Below, in pieces: positions 8,773-18,173 of a stretch of DNA of 64,000 nt. The position numbers were made by a program, and so were the translations under genes. This stretch comes from Neisseria sp. GTDB lineage: Bacteria; Pseudomonadota; Gammaproteobacteria; Burkholderiales; Neisseriaceae. Position 1 is the first letter of the stretch. Every line of letters begins with the position of its first letter. The stretch is from NCBI RefSeq assembly GCF_030527965.1, contig NZ_JAUMZU010000008.1:37201-101200 (forward strand), given 5' to 3'. Below the pieces are notes generated by a model. That model was given only the letters and a program-made list of their open reading frames with translations, did not search any database and was not told the DNA's origin.

Positions 8773-10317
8773 TCAGGCTTCGTCATTGCTGTCGTCCACA
8801 CGTACGCTGTGATCAATCAGGCTTGGCTGAACGAAAGCGGCGGCCGACGAAGATTTAACTTCAGACAAGCGTTGCAGGTAGGCCTCATCAATATCGCCGG
8901 TCAGATAGCAGCCGCTGAAGCAGGAATCGTCGAAGCCGACAATTTCCGGATTCAGCTCGCGCACAACATTTTCGAGTGCGTCCAAATCTTGGAATACGCA
9001 GGCATCGGCGCTGATTTCGCGGGCGATTTCGTCGGCGTTGCGGCCATTGGCAATCAATTCTTCGCGGGTCGGCATATCGATACCGTACACATTCGGAAAG
9101 CGAACTTCCGGCGCCGCCGAGGCGAAATAGACTTTACGCGCGCCGGAAGCGCGTACCATTTCGACGATTTCGCGGCTGGTGGTGCCGCGGACGATGGAAT
9201 CGTCGACCAACAACACGTTTTTGCCTTCAAACTCTGATTCAATCGGGCTGAGTTTCTGGCGCACCGATTTTTTACGCGTCGCTTGCCCCGGCATGATGAA
9301 GGTGCGGCCGATATAGCGGTTTTTAATCAAACCTTCGCGGTAAGGCTTGTTCAAGTGATGTGCTAACTCCATCGCGCTCGGGCGGCTGGTGTCGGGAATC
9401 GGCATGACCACGTCGATGTCGTCAACCGGCAGATACCGCTTCACTTTCTCGGCCAGCGCGACGCCCATGTTGACCCGCGCTTGATAAACGGATACTTCGT
9501 CGATAACCGAATCGGGGCGGGCGAAATAAACATATTCAAACAGGCAGGGGGTGAGCTTGCTCTGCTCGGCGCATTGTCGGGAATAAAACTTGCCGTCCAG
9601 CGTGATGAACACGGCCTCGCCCGGGACGATGTCGCGCTCTCGATCAAAGGCCAAACTGTTGAAAGCAACGGATTCCGAAGCAACGGCATAAGCGGTTTTG
9701 CCGCTTTTCTCATCGGTTTGTGCACCCAAAACTAAAGGACGGATGCCGTGCGGATCGCGGAAGGCCACCAATCCGTAGCCGGCAATCAACGCCACCACGC
9801 CGTAAGCGCCGCGCACCTGCCGATGCACATGGGCGACGGCATTGAAGATGTTGTCGACGCTTAAATGGCTGTCGTCGGAGGAAGTCACTTCCCGGCGCAG
9901 TTCGTGGGCAAACACGTTGAGCAGCACCTCTGAATCAGAGCGGGTATTGATATGGCGAAGATGCTTGTTGCACACGTTTTCATATAGTTTGTCGGTATTG
10001 GTCAAATTGCCGTTATGCGCCAGCACGATACCGAAGGGCGAGCTAACGTAAAAAGGCTGTGCTTCCGCACTACTGCCCGCGTTGCCCGCAGTCGGATAAC
10101 GCACGTGGGCAATGCCGGCATTGCCGAGCAAATCGCGCATATTGCGGGTGCGAAACACATCCCGAACCATGCCTTTGCCTTTGTGCATATGAAAAACACT
10201 ATCTTGCACGGTAACAATCCCGGCTGCATCCTGCCCACGGTGTTGTAGCATTTGCAAGCCATCGTATAGCAACTGGTTTACAGGTTCGTTTGCCACCAAG
10301 CCAAATACGCCACACAT
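8773..10317 (-). CDS. purF: Amidophosphoribosyltransferase
   Basis: A 514-residue enzyme catalysing the first committed step of purine synthesis, PRPP plus glutamine to phosphoribosylamine. Cys2 after the start methionine (MCGVFG) is the N-terminal nucleophile of the glutaminase domain. GIAHVRYPTAG (residues about 68-78) belongs to the same domain. The PRPP-binding motif VLLVDDSIVRGTT is in the C-terminal phosphoribosyltransferase domain. cvpA lies immediately upstream with a 2-base gap, the same order as the E. coli cvpA-purF operon. Confidence 0.97.
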   Translation of the reverse strand: MCGVFGLVANEPVNQLLYDGLQMLQHRGQDAAGIVTVQDSVFHMHKGKGMVRDVFRTRNMRDLLGNAGIAHVRYPTAGNAGSSAEAQPFYVSSPFGIVLAHNGNLTNTDKLYENVCNKHLRHINTRSDSEVLLNVFAHELRREVTSSDDSHLSVDNIFNAVAHVHRQVRGAYGVVALIAGYGLVAFRDPHGIRPLVLGAQTDEKSGKTAYAVASESVAFNSLAFDRERDIVPGEAVFITLDGKFYSRQCAEQSKLTPCLFEYVYFARPDSVIDEVSVYQARVNMGVALAEKVKRYLPVDDIDVVMPIPDTSRPSAMELAHHLNKPYREGLIKNRYIGRTFIMPGQATRKKSVRQKLSPIESEFEGKNVLLVDDSIVRGTTSREIVEMVRASGARKVYFASAAPEVRFPNVYGIDMPTREELIANGRNADEIAREISADACVFQDLDALENVVRELNPEIVGFDDSCFSGCYLTGDIDEAYLQRLSEVKSSSAAAFVQPSLIDHSVRVDDSNDEA

Positions 10318-10319
10318 TT

Positions 10320-10835
10320 CTATTTTTCTCCAAGAAGGTTAATCGTCGGATCTTTCAGCTTTTCCGTCATGTAGTCGGACAGCGCCGGCAGGGCAGTAGC
10401 CGCCAGTGATTCAAAATAAGGCGCGCTGACGGATTGCTTCCAGTCCGCGGTTTTCGGCAGGTCGGTAAACGAGCATACCAATACAATGAAGGTAACCACC
10501 AATATCCCTTTAATTGCACCGAACATGCCGCCCAACAGCCGGTTGATGCCGCCCAGGCCGAAAGAGCCGACGATGGCGGTCAATATCGAGCGTAACAAAT
10601 ATTGCACCAGCCAAGCCGCGGCGAATACCAAAATAAAACCAACCGCTACGCTGAAAACATAGGGTTGGATTGAAGTGAGAAAGGCATCGGCGAAGGAGCG
10701 GCCAAACATTCGAGCGGCAATAAACGAAACAATCCACGAAAACAAGGCCGCCATTTCTGTAATGATGCCCCGCATCATCGAAATCATCATACATAAAGCA
10801 ATTACCGTTGCCGCCAAAATATCAAATGTCGACAT
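10320..10835 (-). CDS. cvpA: CvpA-family membrane protein
   Basis: A 171-residue inner-membrane protein with four predicted membrane helices and the CvpA core (DILAATVIALCMMISMMRG at the N-terminus, then a glycine-rich GGINRLLGGMFGAIKG near residue 100). The family was first linked to colicin V production and is needed for envelope homeostasis. It is co-transcribed with purF and starts one base after the SPOR-domain gene ends. Confidence 0.9.
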   Translation of the reverse strand: MSTFDILAATVIALCMMISMMRGIITEMAALFSWIVSFIAARMFGRSFADAFLTSIQPYVFSVAVGFILVFAAAWLVQYLLRSILTAIVGSFGLGGINRLLGGMFGAIKGILVVTFIVLVCSFTDLPKTADWKQSVSAPYFESLAATALPALSDYMTEKLKDPTINLLGEK

Positions 10836-10836
10836 A

Positions 10837-12465
10837 TCACTTTTCCTGACTCATCACCGAACCGCCAATGCCTTTGCCTCTCAGGCGCGACAAAGCGGTA
10901 TCGGCAGCTTCTTTGTTAGGATAAGAACCGGTGCGTACCCGATAAACGGTTCCCTTATTGGTTTCCACTTTGCTGATCGATGCGTTTACACCTGATTGGC
11001 GCAAAGTTTGCAAGGTTTTGCGGGCGGCTTCTTCATCTCTGAAGGCGCCGGCCTGAATAATGGCTTTGCCCGAGCTTTTTGATGTGTCGGTGGTTTTCTT
11101 CGCAGCCTCGGCTTTTTTACGCTCGGCTTCTTTTTTCTCTTCGGCGGTTTTCTTGAGTTCTGCTTCTTTCTTCAGTTGGGCTGCGGCCTTGCGTTCTTGC
11201 TCGGCTTGTTTGTCGGCGGCGTCTTTCTTAGCCTGCGCCTCCTTTTTGGCTTCGGCCAGTTTCATTTGAGCGGCTTTTTTCTCTTCTGCGGCTTTTTTGA
11301 GTTCTGCTTCTTTCTTCAGTTGGGCTGAGGCTTTGCGTTCTTGCTCAGCTTGTTTGTCGGCAGCATCTTTCTTAGCTTGTGCCTCTTTTTTGGCCGCGGC
11401 CAGTTTCATCTGAGTGGCCTTTTTCTCTTCGGCGGTTTTTTTGAGTTCTGCTTCTTTTTTCAGTTGAGCTAGGGCTTTACGTTCTTGCTCGGCTTGCTTC
11501 TCGGCAGCGTCTTTCTTAGCCTGAGCCTCTTTTTTGGCTTCGGCCAGTTTCATTTGTGCGGCCTTTTTCTCTTTGGCAGCTTTTTTGAGTTCGGCTTCTT
11601 TCTTCTGCTGTGCCGCCACTTTGCGTTCTTGTGCTGCTTTTTTGGCTTCGGCCTGTTTTAATTGAGCGGCTTTTTTCTCTTCTTCCGCTTGTTGTTCGGC
11701 CGCTCTAAGCTGTTCGGCTTCCGCTTCTTTTCTGGCTTGTTCGGCCTTTCTAGCTTCGGCTGCTTTCCGTTCAGATAGGCGTTGTTGGGCTTCGGCTTTT
11801 TCCACCGCTGCTTTTTTTGCTGCCGCTGCGGCTTTGCGTTCGCGCTCTCTGGCAACGGCTTCTTTGTTGGAATTTTCGATGGTTACGGTTGGAACGGGTG
11901 CGAATTCTTCCGGTTTGGGGTCGATGCGTTCGGCCGGAGCGGCTTGTTTGATTACGGTGTGCGCTTGGCCGTTTTCATCGGAAACTTCTACGCTTTCCTG
12001 ATTGTCTGCCAATTCGTAAATCCGATTGTCTTTGTTTTTTGACCGGGTGGCTTCGGTTTCGTTTTTCGGTGGCGGATTGGTGTCGTCGGGGCTCAGAAAA
12101 ACCACTTTTTGTCGGTTTTTCTCAGCAGATTCGGCAGATTCGGGAAGCGGAGAGACGGCCGCTTTGGGCTCAACTAAGGCGGCGGTTTCTTCAACGGTTG
12201 AATCGGGCGGAAGGTTTTTTTCTTCGGACTTGGCCGCTTTGGGTTCGCTCGCTCGTACTGCGGCTTTCGATTTTGCGGTTTGTTTGGCTTCGGCAGGAGC
12301 GGATGTGGCCGCGGCCTGTTTGGGTTCGGTTTCGTCTGAGCCGGATGTTTTGGCAAAGATAAGACCGACTGCCACAATCATGGCTGAGGCGCCGGCTAAC
12401 CGACGGCGGTTTTTGCGCTTGAGATTTTCGTATTCTTCCAATGATTCCAAGTGCTTCGATAGCAT
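10837..12465 (-). CDS. SPOR-domain inner-membrane protein with repetitive Lys/Ala/Glu coiled coil
   Basis: A 542-residue protein. A short cytosolic N-terminus is followed by one membrane segment (about residues 24-40), a low-complexity periplasmic linker rich in Ala, Lys, Glu and Pro, and a long charged helix (200-460). The C-terminal SPOR domain (466-540; GKAIIQAGAFRDEEAARKTLQTL, YRVRTGSYPNKEAADTAL) binds denuded peptidoglycan at division sites. The helix contains three nearly identical 48-residue units (288-335, 336-383, 384-431) and a partial fourth. The design resembles FtsN/DedD-type and TolA-like proteins, but I cannot assign a specific name. The repeat length may vary between strains. 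Confidence 0.85.
   Translation of the reverse strand: MLSKHLESLEEYENLKRKNRRRLAGASAMIVAVGLIFAKTSGSDETEPKQAAATSAPAEAKQTAKSKAAVRASEPKAAKSEEKNLPPDSTVEETAALVEPKAAVSPLPESAESAEKNRQKVVFLSPDDTNPPPKNETEATRSKNKDNRIYELADNQESVEVSDENGQAHTVIKQAAPAERIDPKPEEFAPVPTVTIENSNKEAVARERERKAAAAAKKAAVEKAEAQQRLSERKAAEARKAEQARKEAEAEQLRAAEQQAEEEKKAAQLKQAEAKKAAQERKVAAQQKKEAELKKAAKEKKAAQMKLAEAKKEAQAKKDAAEKQAEQERKALAQLKKEAELKKTAEEKKATQMKLAAAKKEAQAKKDAADKQAEQERKASAQLKKEAELKKAAEEKKAAQMKLAEAKKEAQAKKDAADKQAEQERKAAAQLKKEAELKKTAEEKKEAERKKAEAAKKTTDTSKSSGKAIIQAGAFRDEEAARKTLQTLRQSGVNASISKVETNKGTVYRVRTGSYPNKEAADTALSRLRGKGIGGSVMSQEK
11173..11604 (-). repeat. Three tandem 144-bp coding repeats
   Basis: Three in-frame copies of a 144-base unit encode residues 288-431 of the SPOR protein. 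Each begins KKEAELKK and ends AQL. A truncated fourth copy runs on to about 11125. The copies differ at only a few codons, which suggests recent duplication or ongoing recombination. Confidence 0.85.
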
Positions 12466-12478
12466 CGCTCAATCCTGT

Positions 12479-13768
12479 TTATAGTGTGGCCATGACTTCG
12501 GCAACTGTATGAAAGGAGCCGAATACGACAATTCTATCATTTTCCGAAGCCGCCGCAAAAGCCGCATCATAGGCTTTTGCTATATTTTCAAACTGTTTTA
12601 CATTGGCTATGCCGTGTTCGGCGAGCTTGGCTTCGAGCACTTCGGCTGTTGTGCCGCGCGGTAGATGCAGCGGGGCGATGTGCCATTCGTCGAATTGGTC
12701 TTTCACGATATCGAGTACGCTGTCGATGTCTTTATCGGCCAGCATGCTGAATACGGCGGTGCGTTTTTGAGCGAACGGCAAGGCGATAAGGCCTTGTCTT
12801 AGGGCGTGTGCGGCATGGGGATTATGTCCGACGTCTAGCACGGTTAATGGCCGGCCGGGCAAAACTTGGAAACGGGCGGGATGGTTGACCAGTAACAGAC
12901 CGCGTTTGATGGCGCCGAGGTCTATCGGTAGCTTCGGGTTGAGGCATTCGATTGCGGTGAGTGCGCAGGCGGCGTTGTTCAGCTGGTAGGCGCCGCGCAA
13001 GGCGGGAATCGGCAAGGCGTTGCGGTTGCGTGCATGCCTGTCTGAAAATTGGGGGTTGGGGTGAGGGTGGAATCGATACGACCATTGTTGGTTTTCCAGC
13101 TTGGTATAACCGAAATCTTCTCCGATTAGCAATAAATCCGCGCCGATGGTTTGGACGTGGTTTTTGAGGGATTCGGGCGGTGGGTTTTGCCCGCAGACGG
13201 CCGGTTTTCCACTGCGGAATACGCCGGCTTTTTCATAGCCGACGGCTTCAACGGTGTCGCCCAGAAATGACTGGTGGTCTAAATCTACGCTGGTAACGAC
13301 GGCTACGTCGGCATCGAAAATGTTGACGGCGTCGAGCCGTCCGCCGAGGCCGACTTCCAGAATCATGATGTCTACTTGGTTTTGGATGAAGATGTCTACC
13401 GCGGCCAGTGTGTTGAATTCAAAATAGGTAAGGGAAATATTGCCGCGTGCCGCTTCGATGCGTTCGAATGAAGAGATGATGGTGTTGTCGTCAACCGGCT
13501 GGGTGTTGATGGCGATGCGCTCGTTGAATTTCAGAAGGTGCGGGCTGGTAAGCGTGCCGACTTTGAAGCCGGCTTCTTTATAAATTTGTGATAAGAATGC
13601 GCATACGGAGCCTTTTCCGTTGGTGCCGGCCACGACCACGACGGGGCATTGCGGTTCGAGTTGCATGATGTTTTTCACTTCGTTGACGCGTGATAAACCC
13701 ATGTCAATCAGGCCTTGGCTGTGTGCGATTTCCAGATGGGCGAGCCATTGGTTGAGGTTTTTTTTCAT
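12479..13768 (-). CDS. folC: Bifunctional dihydrofolate synthase / folylpolyglutamate synthase
   Basis: A 429-residue Mur-ligase-like enzyme that adds glutamate to dihydropteroate and to folates. The ATP-binding P-loop GTNGKGS is at residues 48-54. LTSPHLLKFNERI (folate loop) and the ligase C-terminal domain (LDVGHNPHAA) are clear. It lies 13 bases upstream of the SPOR gene on the same strand, a conserved neighbourhood (folC, SPOR protein, cvpA, purF) in proteobacteria. Confidence 0.95.
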   Translation of the reverse strand: MKKNLNQWLAHLEIAHSQGLIDMGLSRVNEVKNIMQLEPQCPVVVVAGTNGKGSVCAFLSQIYKEAGFKVGTLTSPHLLKFNERIAINTQPVDDNTIISSFERIEAARGNISLTYFEFNTLAAVDIFIQNQVDIMILEVGLGGRLDAVNIFDADVAVVTSVDLDHQSFLGDTVEAVGYEKAGVFRSGKPAVCGQNPPPESLKNHVQTIGADLLLIGEDFGYTKLENQQWSYRFHPHPNPQFSDRHARNRNALPIPALRGAYQLNNAACALTAIECLNPKLPIDLGAIKRGLLLVNHPARFQVLPGRPLTVLDVGHNPHAAHALRQGLIALPFAQKRTAVFSMLADKDIDSVLDIVKDQFDEWHIAPLHLPRGTTAEVLEAKLAEHGIANVKQFENIAKAYDAAFAAASENDRIVVFGSFHTVAEVMATL

Positions 13769-13848
13769 CGGTTTTCCCGTTGTTTGGGGCGTTGCGGATA
13801 AGTCAGGCCGTTGTTCCTTTCGGGTTTATCGGGCCGGTTTGTCTGTCT

Positions 13849-13882
13849 AAATGCCTGTCTGAAAATTTTCAGACAGGCATTT
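13849..13882. terminator. Perfect DUS palindrome
   Basis: Two DUS copies meet head to head, giving a 34-base perfect palindrome between the YgfX-like gene and folC. It can act as a terminator for the minus-strand genes upstream. Confidence 0.75.
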
Positions 13883-13890
13883 TATGGTTG

Positions 13891-14331
13891 TCAGGGTTGG
13901 GGCGTGTTTGCCAAAGCCGCTTTGCTGCGGCCGAATTTTGCCCATACCATCAAGCGGCGGTAGCTTTCAGCGTCGGTCATGTCTGGTAATACGGCCTGCC
14001 AGCTGATCTTGCCGTTGATTTGCCATTGTAGAAAACAGGCTCTGCGGTGTATCAGGCTGCTTTCCAATAATACGGCAGCTTCTCTATGCCCGGCTCGCGT
14101 TAGGGTGGCGCGGCCGGAAGTGTCGATATGGATTGTTTTTATACTGTTATGGCATTGAAGGTTTTGCACCCGCCAAGCCCATAGCAGGCTGCCGCACAGG
14201 GCGATGATGCCGAACCACCGCATGGCGCCGTAAAACGAGGTCAGGCAGACCATCAGGGCGTAAAGATGCAGCCCAACAGCCAGCAGGCGGCCGTTTTTCG
14301 ATGGTGTCAGCTCGGCTCGGAACGCTTGCAT
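13891..14331 (-). CDS. Small membrane protein, possibly YgfX/CptA-like
   Basis: A 146-residue protein with two adjacent membrane helices (about residues 18-52, with a short break) and a soluble C-terminal domain. The layout (basic N-terminus, helical hairpin, beta-rich tail with LESSLIHRRACFLQW) resembles YgfX-type proteins. The similarity is from pattern only, and no YgfY/SdhE gene is next to it. The gene lies 4 bases downstream of the next minus-strand ORF, so both are probably one transcript. Confidence 0.5.
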   Translation of the reverse strand: MQAFRAELTPSKNGRLLAVGLHLYALMVCLTSFYGAMRWFGIIALCGSLLWAWRVQNLQCHNSIKTIHIDTSGRATLTRAGHREAAVLLESSLIHRRACFLQWQINGKISWQAVLPDMTDAESYRRLMVWAKFGRSKAALANTPQP

Positions 14332-14335
14332 AGGC

Positions 14336-14695
14336 TTACATCATATTGTCGAATACGGGGCTGACGTTGAGTTCGGCCGCTTCCATGTCGAGCACCATAT
14401 CATGAATCTCCACTTCGAAAAATTCCCAGAAGGCCTGTAGGCTCATATCTTGCGGCCATTTGCTTTTTTCGATGTCCCAGCCTGAGAGTTCGGCGGCGAA
14501 GATTTCCTGATAACGGTCGTCGAAATAGGTGATTACGGCTTCGGGTTCGTCGAATTGAGGCACCAGGTAAACCGAGCAGTTGGTGCGGATTTGCGCCAAT
14601 GTTAAATCGGGCATGTCGGAATCGCAGGATTTGAGCCATGCGAGAAATTTTTCGGTCGGCTTCAATACGGTGGCGGTGCGGTCTACAAAATACAT
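14336..14695 (-). CDS. Conserved hypothetical acidic protein
   Basis: A 119-residue soluble, acidic protein (MYFVDRTATVLKPTEKFLAWL…). The start at 14695 is chosen because AGAAAGG lies about 8 bases upstream. An open frame continues to 14824, but it crosses a DUS and would add an implausible leader. I see no catalytic motif. The regularly spaced aromatic and acidic residues (QEIFAAELSGWDIEKSKWP, LQAFWEFFEVE) suggest a compact alpha/beta fold. Function unknown. It is paired with the membrane protein gene downstream. Confidence 0.7.
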   Translation of the reverse strand: MYFVDRTATVLKPTEKFLAWLKSCDSDMPDLTLAQIRTNCSVYLVPQFDEPEAVITYFDDRYQEIFAAELSGWDIEKSKWPQDMSLQAFWEFFEVEIHDMVLDMEAAELNVSPVFDNMM

Positions 14696-14760
14696 TCGGT
14701 CGGCCTTTCTGGTTCGGATTCGTTTTGCTGCGGATTTTACTGTAACCGTGCCTGTCTGAA

Positions 14761-14836
14761 AATGCCTGTCTGAAGATATTTTCAGACAGGCATTAAGCAA
14801 TAAAAAGACGGTAGGGAGCAGCAACGCCCTACCGTG
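14761..14836. terminator. Two stacked terminator hairpins behind actP
   Basis: Nearest actP, ACGGTAGGG and CCCTACCGT (14809-14836) form a 9-bp stem. Next, a DUS pair (14761-14794) forms a second stem. Both follow the actP stop at 14859 on the minus strand. Confidence 0.65.
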
Positions 14837-14858
14837 AAACTGCGACTGCAGCGAGAAA

Positions 14859-16547
14859 TCAGTGATCCGAAGCGTCGGCCGCGCCGATGCCGGTCATAGA
14901 ACGTACATATTGTTCTTCAAAGCCTTCTTTGTCTTTTTCACTTTGAGGCGATTTATCCATGATGGAAACCAACCAGCCGACGATAAACGCTGCCGGAATG
15001 CTGAAAAGCGCAGGGTTGCCGTAAGGGAAAATTGCTTCTTTGTGGTGCAACACGCTGACCCATACAGTGGGGCCCAGCACAATCAGCACCAGTGCGAGCA
15101 GCAAACCGGTAAAGCCGCCGGCCACCGCGCCTTTGGTGGTCAGACCTTTCCAAAACATCGAAAGCATCAATACGGGGAAGTTGGCCGAAGCGGCGATGGC
15201 GAAAGCCAAACCCACCATAAACGCCACGTTTTGTTTCTCAAACATCACGCCGAACAAGATGGCCAATACACCCAATGCCAGCGTAGTAATTTTGGAAACG
15301 CGCATTTCTTCTTCCTGCGTAGCCTTGCCCTTGCGGATAACCGAGGCATAAATGTCATGGCTTATCGCAGAGGCACCGGAGAGCGCCAGCCCGGCAACCA
15401 CCGCCAGAATGGTGGCGAAGGCAACGGCGGAAATGAAGCCTAAAAACAGATTGCCGCCCAGTGCTTCCGACAAATGGATGGCAGCCATATTGGAACCGCC
15501 GACCATTTCGTATACGGTTTTGCCTTCTTTCAACACGGCGTTGAAAAAGTGCGGATTTTCTTTGTTGATGAAAATAATCGCGCCGAAACCGATGATGAAG
15601 GTCAGCAGATAAAAGTAGCCGATAAAGCCGGTAGCCACGAAAACCGATTTGCGTGCTTCTTTGGCATCGGGCACGGTAAAGAAACGCATCAGAATATGCG
15701 GCAGACCGGCCGTGCCGAACATTAACGCCAAGCCTAACGACAAGGCGTCAATCGGGTTTTTCACCAAACCGCCCGGGCCTAAGATGGCGGTACCTTTTTC
15801 ATGGATGTCGGTTGCCTGTTTAAACATGGTTTCAAAGCTGAAGCCTGCGTTTTTCAAAATCATGAAAGACATGAAAGTCGCACCGGCCAGCAGCATGACG
15901 GCTTTGATAATCTGCACCCAAGTGGTGGCCAGCATGCCACCGAACAACACGTAGCAAACCATCAGCACGCCCACCAGCAATACGGCGTAGATGTAGTCCA
16001 TACCGAAGAGCAGTTGGATCAGTTTTCCCGCACCCACCATTTGCGCAATCAGGTAAAAAATCACCACCAAAATCGAACCCGAAGCGGCAAACAGGCGGAT
16101 GGGCGTTTGGGAGAGGCGGTATGCCGCAACGTCGGAAAAGGTGAATTTACCGAGATTGCGCAGGCGCTCCGCTACCAGAAACAAGACAATCGGCCAGCCC
16201 ACCAGAAAGCCGGTCGAATAAATCAAACCGTCGTAACCGCTGGTGAACACCATGGCGGAAATGCCCAGAAAAGACGCTGCCGACATAAAGTCGCCCGCAA
16301 TGGCCAGGCCGTTTTGGAAGCCGGAAATACCACCGCCGGCGGTGTAATAATCTTTGGTGGATTTGTTTTTCTTCGATGCCCAAACGGTAATGCCTAGCGT
16401 AAAGCCGACGAAAATAAAAAACATCACGATGGCCGAAACATTCAATGGCTGCTTCTTTACCTCGCCGGTAAAAGCATCGGCCAGCGCCATCGCCGGCACG
16501 AGCAAAGGCAATGCGGCTAGCCCGATTTTTTTGCTGATTTGTCTCAT
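14859..16547 (-). CDS. actP: Cation/acetate symporter ActP
   Basis: A 562-residue sodium:solute symporter with a cleavable-looking N-terminal segment ([16 protein letters not shown]) and about 13 membrane helices. The family stretch [22 protein letters not shown] is at residues 65-88. ActP takes up acetate and other short monocarboxylates with sodium. Its first base overlaps the last base of yjcH, the usual pair. No acs gene is adjacent, unlike in E. coli. Confidence 0.92.
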   Translation of the reverse strand: MRQISKKIGLAALPLLVPAMALADAFTGEVKKQPLNVSAIVMFFIFVGFTLGITVWASKKNKSTKDYYTAGGGISGFQNGLAIAGDFMSAASFLGISAMVFTSGYDGLIYSTGFLVGWPIVLFLVAERLRNLGKFTFSDVAAYRLSQTPIRLFAASGSILVVIFYLIAQMVGAGKLIQLLFGMDYIYAVLLVGVLMVCYVLFGGMLATTWVQIIKAVMLLAGATFMSFMILKNAGFSFETMFKQATDIHEKGTAILGPGGLVKNPIDALSLGLALMFGTAGLPHILMRFFTVPDAKEARKSVFVATGFIGYFYLLTFIIGFGAIIFINKENPHFFNAVLKEGKTVYEMVGGSNMAAIHLSEALGGNLFLGFISAVAFATILAVVAGLALSGASAISHDIYASVIRKGKATQEEEMRVSKITTLALGVLAILFGVMFEKQNVAFMVGLAFAIAASANFPVLMLSMFWKGLTTKGAVAGGFTGLLLALVLIVLGPTVWVSVLHHKEAIFPYGNPALFSIPAAFIVGWLVSIMDKSPQSEKDKEGFEEQYVRSMTGIGAADASDH

Positions 16548-16864
16548 TATTTATCCCCCATAACGCGGTCAACAACGTCTTTCGTCATTTTTTCAAATTT
16601 CCCGTTGGCAATCATGACGTAAATGCCGGTGGTGATAAATGAAAACACAATAACGAAAATGCCAACATAAATCCCCCAAGTCGTAATGCCGCCGGAAGAC
16701 ACCGGAGCCTTGAGCAATTCGGGGCTGTCGCCGATTATCCAGATGTAGCTGAGGTACATCAGCAGAATCACGGCTGAAAAACTCCAGCCGAGCAAAGCTT
16801 TCTGACGTGCCATTTTTTGGAACTCAGGATTATCCAATACCCTGCGTGCAGTCTGCTTGTCCAT
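16547..16864 (-). CDS. yjcH: DUF485 membrane protein YjcH
   Basis: A 105-residue protein with two membrane helices (residues about 25-45 and 60-85) and the DUF485 N-terminus ([20 protein letters not shown]). It is nearly always encoded directly before actP and is thought to be an accessory subunit. The stop and start codons overlap by one base. A divergent 260-base region separates it from the LysR gene at 17126. Confidence 0.9.
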   Translation of the reverse strand: MDKQTARRVLDNPEFQKMARQKALLGWSFSAVILLMYLSYIWIIGDSPELLKAPVSSGGITTWGIYVGIFVIVFSFITTGIYVMIANGKFEKMTKDVVDRVMGDK

Positions 16865-17125
16865 AAAATTATTCTCCTTGTGTTTGATTTACCGTATTTG
16901 TAATACGGTGTAGCCGATTAAACGCTAAACGCAGCGCAATCCGCTAATTTTATTTTCTGATGCCTGCCATCTGTTTTTCTGATAGTGAAAGAGTAAATTT
17001 TTGTTTTTCAAATAATTTAAACACTATCCAGCTGCGCGCAGATATGTTAAAAATAGCTAACAAAAAACGAAAAGGCTACTACAGCCTGACTACAAATCTG
17101 CAAACTGAAGCGAGAAACCTTAAAA

Positions 17126-18025
17126 ATGGACATCAACCACTTGAAATCATTCGTTGCGGTTGCCCACTATGGCAACCTGACGCAGGCCGCCGAGCGGCTG
17201 TTTCTTTCCCAGCCAGCCGTATCGGCGCAAATCAAAGCCATCGAAAGCCATTTGGGCACGCCTTTGTTTAGCCGGGCCAGTAATGGCATGAGCCTGACCC
17301 GTGCCGGAGAAATCTTTTTGCCCGAGGCGGAAGCTTTGTTACAACACAAGCACAAACTGGATGCTTTTGCCAAAACACTGGCCGAGCATTACACGCAAGA
17401 CGTGCAAATCGGCCTGATACACCCGATTAACAGCCGCCGCGTAACCCGGCTTACCCAATTTCTGAACCGTGCCGCACCGGATATCCAGCTGCATATTCAA
17501 TACGGCATGAGCGGGGAAATTCTGGCGCGTATACAGTCCAAGCAGTTGCACGGCGGTTTTTTCCTCGGCCACGCCGGCACCCGCAGCGTGCGCAGCATTT
17601 TTCTGGAAAACATTCAGTATTCGCTTATTTGCCCTACGGCTGATATCGAAGCCATCCGCAGCAATCTGCCTAAAAGTTTGGAAAACCACATCTGGATTGA
17701 AATGTCGGGCGTATCCGCCAGTAACAAACATTTACAGCAATTCTGGCGCGTCAACCGCCTTTCGCCCAAAAGGCAGATTATTTGCGACTACCCGCAAACC
17801 ATTATTGATCTGGTCGGCGATGGTGTTGGCATTGCCATGGTGCCGAGCCATAAAGCGCAAAGCGCCGTTGCGGCAGGCAAGCCGATTACCGTTATTGAAG
17901 AGTTTCGCCAAAGCTTGCCGCTCAATTTCATCTATCTCGACGAATACGAACGCGATCCGGCGCTTTCGTTGATTAAGCAAGGAGTGGAGGCGGTTTGGCA
18001 ACTGCAAGCCCAGCCGGTTGCGTAA
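17126..18025 (+). CDS. LysR-family transcriptional regulator
   Basis: A 299-residue LysR protein. The winged helix-turn-helix is at residues 1-60 (LKSFVAVAHYGNLTQAAERLFLSQPAVSAQIKAIE). The effector-binding domain spans 90-295 (VQIGLIHPINSRRVTRL). It is divergent from yjcH-actP, so control of acetate uptake is a reasonable guess, but the binding site and the effector are not evident. Confidence 0.85.
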   Translation: MDINHLKSFVAVAHYGNLTQAAERLFLSQPAVSAQIKAIESHLGTPLFSRASNGMSLTRAGEIFLPEAEALLQHKHKLDAFAKTLAEHYTQDVQIGLIHPINSRRVTRLTQFLNRAAPDIQLHIQYGMSGEILARIQSKQLHGGFFLGHAGTRSVRSIFLENIQYSLICPTADIEAIRSNLPKSLENHIWIEMSGVSASNKHLQQFWRVNRLSPKRQIICDYPQTIIDLVGDGVGIAMVPSHKAQSAVAAGKPITVIEEFRQSLPLNFIYLDEYERDPALSLIKQGVEAVWQLQAQPVA

Positions 18026-18173
18026 GCGCGGCCTGCAAGCTTGCTATATCTGATAAAATAGCGCGGCATTTTTTTTCAGACAGGCATGGTTTTTACCTAA
18101 GGCTCGGAAAACAAAGCCTGAGCAAAATGCCTGTCTGAAAACATTCCCGCTATCCGTATACGAAATCTAGCTT

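Noticed and set aside
11060..11269. Ser/Ala/Phe-rich plus-strand ORFs across the SPOR gene
   Set aside because: They are antisense shadows of the repetitive Lys/Ala/Glu coding sequence.
14336..14824. 162-residue version of the hypothetical protein starting at 14824
   Set aside because: The extension crosses a DUS pair and has no ribosome site; the ATG at 14695 is better.
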